A stretch of 64,000 nucleotides of DNA from Mucilaginibacter pedocola (lineage in GTDB: Bacteria; Bacteroidota; Bacteroidia; Sphingobacteriales; Sphingobacteriaceae): assembly GCF_002013915.1 (NCBI RefSeq), contig NZ_MBTF01000037.1, forward strand, positions 1 through 64,000, given 5' to 3'. Shown one piece after another: positions 27,914-35,390 of the stretch. Positions within the stretch are counted from its first letter, which is position 1, and each line of letters opens with the position of its first letter. The position numbers and the translations under genes were made by a program. Below the pieces are notes generated by a model. It ran no database searches and had not been told where the DNA came from. It saw only the letters and a program-made list of their open reading frames with translations.

Positions 27914-29353
27914 ATGGAAAACAAAAAAGTATTTATTTCATATAGCTGGTCTTCACCATCGCATGAAGATTGGGTGTTAGAGCTGGCAAATCGATTAGTA
28001 CAAGACGGAGTTGATGTAATCTTAGATAAGTGGGATTTACGCGAAGGGCATGACAAATATCATTTCATGGAAGGAATGGTGAAATCCCCTGAAATTCATA
28101 AGGTATTAATAATATTAGACAAAAAATACTCAGAAAGGGCTGACGAACGCAAAGGAGGAGTAGGAACAGAAACTTTGATTATTACACCTCAGCTATATGC
28201 AGATGTTACCCAAGAGAAATTTATACCAGTGGTTGCAGAAGTTGACGAAAGTGGCAGAGCTTATCTTCCTGTTTATTTGAACGGTCGCATCTATATTGAC
28301 CTCTCATCTAAAGATAACTTTGAATCAAATTATGAAAAGTTATTGCGAAGTATATACAGCCGCCCCAGCCTCACCAAACCGGCGTTAGGAAAGCCCCCTA
28401 AATATTTATTTGAAGATTCGCCTGTCCGTTACAAGACTACGACCTTGGTTAGAGGACTGGATGTGCAATTAGACAAAAATCCAAATAGAATAAATAGTTT
28501 TTTAAACGATTTCCTGGACGAATATTTTAATTGCCTGCCAGCTTTTGCTTTAGATGAAACTGTAGGGACTAGCTACTTAGGAATCGGAGAGGCTGCCTTC
28601 AATAAATTAACTCAATATGTCTCTCTAAAAGCAGATTATTTAGCATTCTTGGGTAAGATTTTCAAAAGCACAATCTTCTTTGATCATGACGTATTAATAC
28701 AGTTTTTTGAGAAATTGCCAATGTTATTCAGACCTTTAGATGAAAAAACTAATTGGCAATCGTATTATTACGAACATTATAAGTTAATAATTTATGAATT
28801 GTTTTTATATACAATTGGGCTAGCAATTAGGTATAATAATTTGACACTGTTGCAAGACCTATTTCATTCCCGATATTTTATAAAAGATCAATATGAGGGT
28901 CCAAAAAGTAATGATGATTTTACTGCTTTTCGTTATTATTATGATATGATGGACCAGTATTATAAAAAACTTTATAATAAGAATTTTTATAGCCCGCAGG
29001 CCGATTTTATTATTCATCACATTCCAGAGGGTTGGAATCGTTCATTTGTGATTAACGCCGATTTACTTTGTTATTACGTTGCTGCGTTAAATAATAAAAT
29101 TTGGTTTCCGACCACATATATATACAAGTCTCGGGATGGCGCTCCGTTTGACATAATTTCAAGATTAGTTTCTCGAAAACATTTCGATAAGATAAAAAAT
29201 ATTTTAGGATTTGACGATGTAGAGGCATTGAAGAAAAGAATCGTCGAAGTTAATGAACTAAATCAGCGGAGAAGTTATTCTCACGGATTTGCGGATCCTA
29301 TACCCCAATTTTCCTATTATATCGATGTTGATAAAATTAGTACAGCATTGTAA
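27914..29353 (+). CDS. SEFIR-domain protein, candidate immune effector
   Basis: 479 residues. The N-terminal about 145 residues are a SEFIR domain (TIR-like): KKVFISYSWSSPSHEDWVLELANRLVQDGVDVILDKWDLREGHDKYHFME, then HKVLIILDKKYSERA and KFIPVVAEV. The remaining about 330 residues are helical, rich in Tyr and Phe, and not recognised. Bacterial SEFIR proteins are known in antiphage defence, where TIR-like domains deplete NAD; catalysis here is inferred. The coding sequence is visibly more AT-rich than the genes before and after it, with codons such as ATA and TTA frequent, consistent with transfer. No partner sensor gene is adjacent. Confidence 0.85.
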   Translation: MENKKVFISYSWSSPSHEDWVLELANRLVQDGVDVILDKWDLREGHDKYHFMEGMVKSPEIHKVLIILDKKYSERADERKGGVGTETLIITPQLYADVTQEKFIPVVAEVDESGRAYLPVYLNGRIYIDLSSKDNFESNYEKLLRSIYSRPSLTKPALGKPPKYLFEDSPVRYKTTTLVRGLDVQLDKNPNRINSFLNDFLDEYFNCLPAFALDETVGTSYLGIGEAAFNKLTQYVSLKADYLAFLGKIFKSTIFFDHDVLIQFFEKLPMLFRPLDEKTNWQSYYYEHYKLIIYELFLYTIGLAIRYNNLTLLQDLFHSRYFIKDQYEGPKSNDDFTAFRYYYDMMDQYYKKLYNKNFYSPQADFIIHHIPEGWNRSFVINADLLCYYVAALNNKIWFPTTYIYKSRDGAPFDIISRLVSRKHFDKIKNILGFDDVEALKKRIVEVNELNQRRSYSHGFADPIPQFSYYIDVDKISTAL

Positions 29354-29390
29354 TCCAACCTATCACATCACACAAGTGCGAATATGCATC

Positions 29391-29421
29391 GGTAGGGCAG
29401 GGCGCTTACCCGTGCCTAACC
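29391..29421. repeat. Imperfect hairpin after SEFIR gene
   Basis: GGTAGGGCA near 29391-29399 is nearly complementary to TGCCTAACC at 29413-29421 (two mismatches). No T run. It may be a transcription-end structure or a repeat remnant. Confidence 0.3.
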
Positions 29422-29488
29422 AACTAACAATTCCCAACATCTTCACAATTAAATTATATAATATCTATAGAATTAGTAGAATATATTA

Positions 29489-29496
29489 TATATTTG
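29489..29496 (+). promoter_or_regulatory. -7 box upstream of SAM riboswitch
   Basis: TATATTTG matches TAnnTTTG exactly in an AT-rich stretch, about 25 bases before the first riboswitch stem, so transcription would start just ahead of the aptamer. Confidence 0.55.
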
Positions 29497-29518
29497 CATC
29501 GTTAAATCGTTCTTAATA

Positions 29519-29624
29519 ATTATCAAGAAAGACTGAGGGATAGGCCCGATGATGTCTTAGCAACCTATACGCCCATTGGTATAAAGGTGCTAATTCCTAT
29601 CTGTAGCGATACAGAAAAGATAAT
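29519..29624 (+). ncRNA. SAM-I (S-box) riboswitch
   Basis: Aptamer landmarks appear in order: TTATCAAGAAAGACTGAGGG at the 5' side, then TAGGCCCGATGATG, TTAGCAACC, GGTGCTAATTCC and GATACAGAAAAGATAA. P1 forms from TTATC (29520-29524) and GATAA (29619-29623). These match conserved S-box positions (GAGGGA, GGCCC-TGA, GCAACC, GGTGC-AA-TCC). It heads the TlpA-like/SusC/SusD unit rather than a methionine biosynthesis gene. A short hairpin GCCT/AGGC followed by TTTT at 29645-29662 could be the expression platform. High SAM would be expected to lower expression, as in other S-box leaders. Confidence 0.88.
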
Positions 29625-29726
29625 GTCCGCAAAATATTTGCATTGCCTCGCACAAGGCTTTTCATTAGACCCCTCATCCCGCTCTTCTTTTTCTTGTTGG
29701 TTATTCGGAACACTGAATATCGAACT

Positions 29727-30305
29727 ATGAAAATTAAACATCTACTATTTACAGGCGCTTTACTGTTATCTGCATTTATTGCAGGCGCACAATCCGTACA
29801 ACCGGCTACCGCCGCAACTCCCGAGGTAGACCGCGGTTACCTTGTAAAAACAGGCGACACCGCCCCATCTGATTTTGAACTGCAACTAACCGACGGCACC
29901 AAAACTTCCCTGAAACAACTGGAGGGCAAGATCGTCATCCTGCAATTTACGGCAAGCTGGTGCGAAGTATGCCGCGAAGAAATGCCTCACCTGGAGAAAG
30001 ACGTATGGCAGGCCTACAAAGACAAAGGCGTGGTACTGATAGGTGTTGACCGAGACGAACCGCTGAAGAAAGTTAAAGCCTTCCGCAAATTCATGAACAT
30101 CAGCTACCCGCTGGCGCTGGATCCCGGTGCTGATATCTTTGGCCGCTTCGCCAACAAAAAAAGCGGCGTTACCCGCAATGTGGTGATAGACCGCGATGGT
30201 AAGATAGCCTACCTCACACGCCTTTACGATGAGCAGGAATTTGCCGGCATGCTAAAAGCCATAGACGACCTGGTGAATAAACCCGTTGCTGCCCTTAATA
30301 ACTAA
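29727..30305 (+). CDS. TlpA-like thioredoxin-fold protein, exported
   Basis: 192 residues from the ATG at 29727, which gives a signal peptide (KHLLFTGALLLSAFIAGAQS). A longer in-frame extension upstream runs into riboswitch-proximal leader sequence and is rejected. The redoxin domain has TGDTAPSDFELQLTDGTKTSL, active site SWCEVCREE (WCxxC), and a conserved cis-Pro region around MNISYPLALDPGA. Such proteins reduce disulfides or haem-protein thiols in the periplasm. Under a SAM riboswitch and ahead of SusC/SusD, it may keep an imported thiol or disulfide reduced (inference). Confidence 0.88.
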   Translation: MKIKHLLFTGALLLSAFIAGAQSVQPATAATPEVDRGYLVKTGDTAPSDFELQLTDGTKTSLKQLEGKIVILQFTASWCEVCREEMPHLEKDVWQAYKDKGVVLIGVDRDEPLKKVKAFRKFMNISYPLALDPGADIFGRFANKKSGVTRNVVIDRDGKIAYLTRLYDEQEFAGMLKAIDDLVNKPVAALNN

Positions 30306-30336
30306 TAACCCCTACATCCAAATCAATACATTTTAT

Positions 30337-30441
30337 ATGAACACAACTACCAGCCCCAACCGAAGCCGCTTGAAACAACCGACCTCGAACTTTAACAGCC
30401 TTATGGCAAGCTACCTCTCTTCTATGTGTTGTTTTTGCTAA
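30337..30441 (+). CDS. 34-residue Cys-terminated leader peptide (candidate)
   Basis: ATG at 30337, 31 bases after the TlpA-like stop; 34 codons; stop at 30439-30441. It begins MNTTTSPNRSRLKQP and ends SYLSSMCCFC-stop, with its only three cysteines in the last four codons (TGT TGT TTT TGC). The peptide is hydrophilic, has no signal or domain, and lies before two terminator-like hairpins and the SusC start. Cys-rich leader ORFs controlling sulfur genes by attenuation are known in actinobacteria, and the layout here is analogous. A role in sensing Cys-tRNA charging is inference; a secreted or modified peptide is an alternative. Confidence 0.55.
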   Translation: MNTTTSPNRSRLKQPTSNFNSLMASYLSSMCCFC

Positions 30442-30452
30442 CTCTTCAGCAA

Positions 30453-30501
30453 TTCCCGGCATAAGCTACCGCTTTAAGTAGCCGGGAACCATCAGCTTTT
30501 T
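30453..30501 (+). promoter_or_regulatory. Attenuator-like hairpin 1
   Basis: TTCCCGGC (30453-30460) pairs exactly with GCCGGGAA (30481-30488). An inner TAAGC/GCTTTA pairing fits in the loop, and five T follow at 30497-30501. It begins 12 bases after the leader stop codon, so a ribosome stalled on the Cys codons would abut or block it. Confidence 0.55.
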
Positions 30502-30537
30502 CATTCAATACAAATACCTAAAGCCCGCTGGTATTGC

Positions 30538-30590
30538 GCCAATTGTGCAAGCCATAGCGCGAGCTGTGTGCATTCGTATTGGCATTTTTT
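30538..30590 (+). terminator. Terminator-like hairpin 2 before SusC
   Basis: GCCAAT (30538-30543) pairs with ATTGGC (30578-30583), with inner TGCA/TGCA and AGC/GCT pairings, followed by ATTTTTT (30584-30590). It is 24 bases before the SusC ATG. A terminator between a promoter-proximal leader ORF and its structural genes is the hallmark of attenuation. Strength cannot be judged by eye because the loop is long. Confidence 0.45.
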
Positions 30591-30613
30591 CAGGACCTAT
30601 TCAACAATTGATC

Positions 30614-33600
30614 ATGTTTAAAACTTACAAATCAGTACTGGCAATTTTATTGCTACTCTTTACCCTGCAGCAGGCCAAGGCCCAGGCTTTAAAAATAAGC
30701 GGTGTGGTAACCGCTAAAACCGACGGGCAGCCGCTACCCGGCGTTAGCATCGGCGTAAAAGGAACCACCACCGGCACGCAAACAGATGTGCTGGGTAAAT
30801 TCACCATCAGCGCTAACGCGAACGATGTGCTGCATATATCGTATCTCGGCTTTGCGCAGCAGGATGTGGTTGTGGCCAACACCGGCGCGCCTCTCAATAT
30901 TGTTTTACAGGAAGCCGCCAATTCGCTTAACGAGGTTGTAGTTACAGCGCTGAATATCTCTAAGGATAAAAAGTCGCTGGGTTATGCCGTGCAGGGGCTG
31001 AAGTCTAAAGACATATCCGAAGCCAAGGAAACCAATTTTGTAAACGCTTTATCGGGTAAAATAGCGGGCGTTAACGTTACCGGCAGCCAGGGCGACATGG
31101 GTTCGTCGCGTATAGTTATCCGTGGCGAAACATCGGTATCGGGCAATAACCAACCGCTTTTTGTGGTGGATGGTGTTATTGTAGATAACTCGCAGTTTCA
31201 GGGTACCAACGGTTCGAGGGATTTCCAGAACGCCATTGCGGATATCAACCCCGAAGACATCGAATCGGTAAGCGTGCTGAAAGGGCCGAACGCCGCCGCG
31301 CTTTACGGTTACCGTGCAGCAGCAGGCGTTATCCTCATCAAAACCAAAACGGGCAAAGGCGCCAAAGGACTGGGCATTAGCATCAACTCTAATACCTCTT
31401 TTGCTACACTGAAGGTTTTCCCCGATTACCAGAACGAGTACGGGCAAGGCTCTAACGGCAAATTCAGCTATGTAAATGGTGCCGGCGCAGGTGTTAATGA
31501 TGGTGTTGACGAAAGCTGGGGGCCTGCTCTTAACGGACAGCTGATCCCGCAGTTCTTCTCCAACGGTCAGCCCGCTCCATTTGTGGCTCACCCTAATAAC
31601 GTGCGCGATTTCTTTAAAACCGGTGTTACGCTTAACAACGGCGTAGCCTTGGCAGGTAACAGCGATAAGTTCGATTACAGGCTATCGTACAACAACCTGC
31701 ACCAAACCGGTGTGGTGCCCAACTCGTCGCAAGGCAGAAACTCATTCCTCATCAATACTACCTTCCGCCCTACATCTAAACTGACGATCACTACCATTGC
31801 CAATTACATTAAAGACGATGCCGATAACCTGCCCGGCGCATACGGCAGGCGCGCTACCAGTACCATGCTGCAGTTTACATGGTTCGGCCGACAGGTGGAT
31901 ATAAACCAGCTGCGCAACTACCGCGATGCTAATGGCAACACCTTTAACTGGAACAACAGCTACTACAGCAACCCATATTTTATTGCTTACGAGAACACCG
32001 TGGGGCAGCACAAAAACCGCATCATTGGTAGCGTGGAGCTGAACTACAAGATCATAGATGGCTTATCGGCAAACTTCCGCACCGGTACCGATTATTATAA
32101 CGACCGGCGCAAGATCAAAGTAGCCTATGGCACCAACGGCACGCCATTTGGTTCGTACGAAGAGGATGCTTACACCGTGAACGAAACCAACACCGAGGGC
32201 CGTTTGCAATACACCAAAAAATTGAATAAAGACTTCACTTTTGATGGCTTTGTGGGTGGTAACATCAGCACTATTTTGAACGAGCAGAACGACCAGATAG
32301 CGCCTAAACTGGCGGTAGCGGGTTTATACACGCTGAGTAACTCGCGCGATCCATTGGTATCATCCAACTACTACGGTAAACTAAAAACCTACAGCTACTT
32401 TGCATCGGCACAAATTGGTTTCCGCAACTACGCGTTCCTGAACCTTACCGGCCGTAACGACTGGTCGTCAACCCTGCCGGCATCCAGCTTATCGTACTTC
32501 TACCCATCGGTGAACGGAAGTTTGATACTATCTGAAGCGCTCGACTTTAAGAGCGACGTATTAAGCTACCTGAAACTGCGAGGCGGATGGTCAAAAGTGG
32601 GTAAAGCAACTACGCCTTACCAGCTTATTAATACTTACAACTTCACCGCGCCCTTTGGTACCAACCCGCAGCAAAGCGCAGCAAGCATTAACCTGAACCC
32701 CGACCTGAAACCCGAAACCACAACATCGGGCGAGGCAGGCTTCGAGGCCGGTTTCCTGAACGACCGTGTTAGGCTTGATGTAAGTGTTTACAACACCAAC
32801 AGCGTTAACCAGATACTGAACGTGGATGTGAGCCAAACCACAGGCTACAGCCAAAAGCTGATCAACGGCGGCCGCATTAACAACAAGGGTTTGGAGGTGC
32901 AATTAGGCTTAACGCCCGTAAAAGCCAAGGACTTTACCTGGGATGTAACCGTGAACTACTCGCGCAACAAAAGCAAAGTTATATCGCTTGATAACGAAGG
33001 CAAACTGCAAAGCTACATACTGGGCACCAACCGCACGGTGCAGGTATTGGCAGCCGTTGGCCAGCCGTATGGTACCTTGTTTGGCACTTCGTATACCCGC
33101 GATGCATCGGGCCAAATTATTATTGGTGCTAATGGCACTCCTGTGGTTAACAACACCAAAACGTACCTGGGCAAATACACGCCCGATTGGTTAGGTAGCA
33201 TTAACAACAGCTTCACTTACAAAGGCATTAACCTGAGCTTTTTGGTGGATGCGCGCTTTGGTGGCTCTATCTATTCTAACACCAACCGCACGGGTACTTA
33301 CACCGGCGTGCTGGCGTCAACACTGCCCGGCCGTGGTGCGGCTAATGGCGGTTTAAGCTACTACTATCCAAACAATAATACCTCGGCTGCAGCCGTACAG
33401 ATCGCAGCAGGTACAGCGGCACCGGGCGGCGCTACCGTTTATGATGATGGTATGATCTTTAAAGGCGTAAAGGCTGATGGCTCGGCCAACACCACCATTG
33501 TGCCGGCACAATCGTACTACAAGGGCTTTACCAATGTTGATGAGGCTTTTGTTTACAGCGCATCGTACGTAAAGCTTCGCGAGGTTAAACTGGGTTACAC

Positions 33601-33802
33601 CTTCCCGTCGCAATGGGTTAAGGGTATCGGGCTGCAATCGGCAACACTATCTGTTGTTGGCCGTAACCTGTGGATCATCCATAAAAACGTTCCGAATATC
33701 GACCCTGAGACCGCCTTTAACACCGGTAACGGCCAAGGTTTGGAAGACCTGACCCTGCCAACCGTGCGCAACATTGGCTTTAATGTTAACCTTAAATTCT
33801 AA
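30614..33802 (+). CDS. SusC/RagA-family TonB-dependent outer-membrane transporter
   Basis: 1062 residues from the ATG at 30614, chosen because it gives a signal peptide (SVLAILLLLFTLQQAKAQ). The N-terminal carboxypeptidase-regulatory-like domain (KISGVVTAKTDGQPLPGVSIGVKGTT) is followed by the SusC signature NEVVVTAL, a plug with LSGKIAGVNVTGSQGDMGSSRIVIRG and VLKGPNAAALYGYRAAAGVILI, and a beta-barrel ending NIGFNVNLKF. It works with the SusD lipoprotein encoded five bases downstream to import a bound ligand using TonB energy. Its sulfur-type upstream controls suggest an organosulfur or sulfur-containing peptide substrate (inference); no glycan enzymes are adjacent. Confidence 0.93.
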   Translation: MFKTYKSVLAILLLLFTLQQAKAQALKISGVVTAKTDGQPLPGVSIGVKGTTTGTQTDVLGKFTISANANDVLHISYLGFAQQDVVVANTGAPLNIVLQEAANSLNEVVVTALNISKDKKSLGYAVQGLKSKDISEAKETNFVNALSGKIAGVNVTGSQGDMGSSRIVIRGETSVSGNNQPLFVVDGVIVDNSQFQGTNGSRDFQNAIADINPEDIESVSVLKGPNAAALYGYRAAAGVILIKTKTGKGAKGLGISINSNTSFATLKVFPDYQNEYGQGSNGKFSYVNGAGAGVNDGVDESWGPALNGQLIPQFFSNGQPAPFVAHPNNVRDFFKTGVTLNNGVALAGNSDKFDYRLSYNNLHQTGVVPNSSQGRNSFLINTTFRPTSKLTITTIANYIKDDADNLPGAYGRRATSTMLQFTWFGRQVDINQLRNYRDANGNTFNWNNSYYSNPYFIAYENTVGQHKNRIIGSVELNYKIIDGLSANFRTGTDYYNDRRKIKVAYGTNGTPFGSYEEDAYTVNETNTEGRLQYTKKLNKDFTFDGFVGGNISTILNEQNDQIAPKLAVAGLYTLSNSRDPLVSSNYYGKLKTYSYFASAQIGFRNYAFLNLTGRNDWSSTLPASSLSYFYPSVNGSLILSEALDFKSDVLSYLKLRGGWSKVGKATTPYQLINTYNFTAPFGTNPQQSAASINLNPDLKPETTTSGEAGFEAGFLNDRVRLDVSVYNTNSVNQILNVDVSQTTGYSQKLINGGRINNKGLEVQLGLTPVKAKDFTWDVTVNYSRNKSKVISLDNEGKLQSYILGTNRTVQVLAAVGQPYGTLFGTSYTRDASGQIIIGANGTPVVNNTKTYLGKYTPDWLGSINNSFTYKGINLSFLVDARFGGSIYSNTNRTGTYTGVLASTLPGRGAANGGLSYYYPNNNTSAAAVQIAAGTAAPGGATVYDDGMIFKGVKADGSANTTIVPAQSYYKGFTNVDEAFVYSASYVKLREVKLGYTFPSQWVKGIGLQSATLSVVGRNLWIIHKNVPNIDPETAFNTGNGQGLEDLTLPTVRNIGFNVNLKF

Positions 33803-33807
33803 CGACA

Positions 33808-35247
33808 ATGAAACTTAAATATACGACCATACTATTATCAGGAGCCCTTTTGCTATCGGTAAGCTCCTGCAAAAAGGACTTGGTGAAGATAAACCAAAAC
33901 CCCAACGCATCGCAAAATGCGCAACCTGATTACCTGCTGACGGCCGCCACAAAAGCAACGGCAGATACCTATTGGGGTACCGCCAATAATATGGATGCCA
34001 GCCTGCTATTTGTGCAATACTGGGCAAAAATACAATACACCGACCCCGACAGGTATATCTACACAAGCACCTCGTTCACCGATCTGTGGAGCGTTGGCTA
34101 CGCAAAAAGTATTGTGAACCTTAACCAGATCATTAAACTGGCCGATGCCCAGGCCAACCCCAATTATAAGGGTGTTGCGCTGGTGCTGCGCTCGTGGGTG
34201 TTCGCATTGTTAACAGATAACTATGGCGATATACCTTACACACAGGCTACCAATATCGACCAATATCTTACCCCGGCTTACGATAAGCAAAGGGATGTGT
34301 ACCTCGCTTTGCTGGAGGACCTGAAAACTGCACAGGCATCGCTAAATGTAGCTGGTCCCGCCATATTGGGCGATGTAATCTACGCCAATAAAATAGCGCC
34401 GTGGAAAAAATTCGCTAACTCGTTGCGCCTGCGCATAGCCCTGCGCATTGCCGACCGCGAGCCCGAAAAAGCAAAGCAAGTAATAGCCGATATACAGGCC
34501 GAAGGCAGTGGCTACATCAGCGCCAACAGCGAAACCGCCCAATTGGTTTACCTGGCATCACCGAACCAAAACCCGATAAGCAACCTGTTCGACACCCGTG
34601 ATGATTACCGCATCAGCAAAACCATTGTAGATAAATTGTTCGCGCTGAACGACCCGCGCCTGCCTATATATTCCAGCAAAACGCAGGATGCTACGCCAAA
34701 TACCTATGTAGGTATACCCAACGGTTTATTAGTGGGCGATGCAAGTAATTTGGGCTTCACCAAAACATCAAAACCCGGTACCTACTTTTTGGCACCCGGC
34801 GCCCCGGCAGTCATAATCAGCTATGCCGAAGTATTGTTCGACCGTGCCGAAGCCGCCGCCCGTGGCTTCACTACCGAAAACGCCGCCGACCTGTACACCC
34901 AAGCAATCACCGCCTCGTTAAATCAATACAGCATAGGCGATGCTGCCATAGCAACATACCTTGCACAGCCGGCGGTAGCTTATGATGCCACGAATTATAA
35001 AAAATCGATAGGGGAGCAGAAGTGGCTGGCCTTATTCGGCCAGGGCTTAGAAGCATTTGCCGAATGGCGCAGGTTGGATTACCCGCAACTGGCACCAGCC
35101 GTAGCCGGCACGCTAAGCGGTAAACTACCCCTACGTTTCCTTTACCCCGGCACCGAGCAATCCCTAAACGGAACAAGCTACAAAGCCGCCGTTGCCAACC
35201 AGGGCGCAGATGTGTTGACGACTAAGCTTTGGTTCGATGTGAATTGA
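33808..35247 (+). CDS. SusD-like_2 substrate-binding lipoprotein
   Basis: 479 residues, lipoprotein signal with lipobox Cys in SVSSCKKDLV. INQNPNASQNAQPDYLLTAATKATADTYWG, ASLLFVQYWAKIQYTDPDRY and LRSWVFALLTDNYGDIPYT place it in the SusD-like_2 group (PF12771) rather than classical SusD. The C-terminal segment QKWLALFGQGLEAFAEWRRLDYPQL is typical. It caps the SusC barrel. Starts five bases after SusC and ends 21 bases before a strong terminator. Confidence 0.92.
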   Translation: MKLKYTTILLSGALLLSVSSCKKDLVKINQNPNASQNAQPDYLLTAATKATADTYWGTANNMDASLLFVQYWAKIQYTDPDRYIYTSTSFTDLWSVGYAKSIVNLNQIIKLADAQANPNYKGVALVLRSWVFALLTDNYGDIPYTQATNIDQYLTPAYDKQRDVYLALLEDLKTAQASLNVAGPAILGDVIYANKIAPWKKFANSLRLRIALRIADREPEKAKQVIADIQAEGSGYISANSETAQLVYLASPNQNPISNLFDTRDDYRISKTIVDKLFALNDPRLPIYSSKTQDATPNTYVGIPNGLLVGDASNLGFTKTSKPGTYFLAPGAPAVIISYAEVLFDRAEAAARGFTTENAADLYTQAITASLNQYSIGDAAIATYLAQPAVAYDATNYKKSIGEQKWLALFGQGLEAFAEWRRLDYPQLAPAVAGTLSGKLPLRFLYPGTEQSLNGTSYKAAVANQGADVLTTKLWFDVN

Positions 35248-35268
35248 TACACTTGGTTCTTATACTAA

Positions 35269-35298
35269 CAAAAAAGCACCCGTGAGGGTGCTTTTTTG
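35269..35298. terminator. Bidirectional terminator between SusD and NACHT genes
   Basis: AAAAAA-GCACCC-GTGA-GGGTGC-TTTTTT (stem 35276-35281 with 35286-35291). It is symmetrical and so ends the plus-strand SusC/D transcript and can stop minus-strand transcription from the NACHT gene. Confidence 0.9.
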
Positions 35299-35390
35299 TT
35301 GAATAGATTCGCCGATTAAAAGAAATTAAAGCCTAGCGCGAGTATGCAGCGGTGTGAAATTGAGGGGGCGTACTCGAGTCAGTTAGGGAA

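Noticed and set aside
29643-29726. N-terminal extension of the TlpA-like gene
   Set aside because: The extension runs through the possible riboswitch expression platform and would place the signal peptide internally. The ATG at 29727 gives a normal signal peptide.
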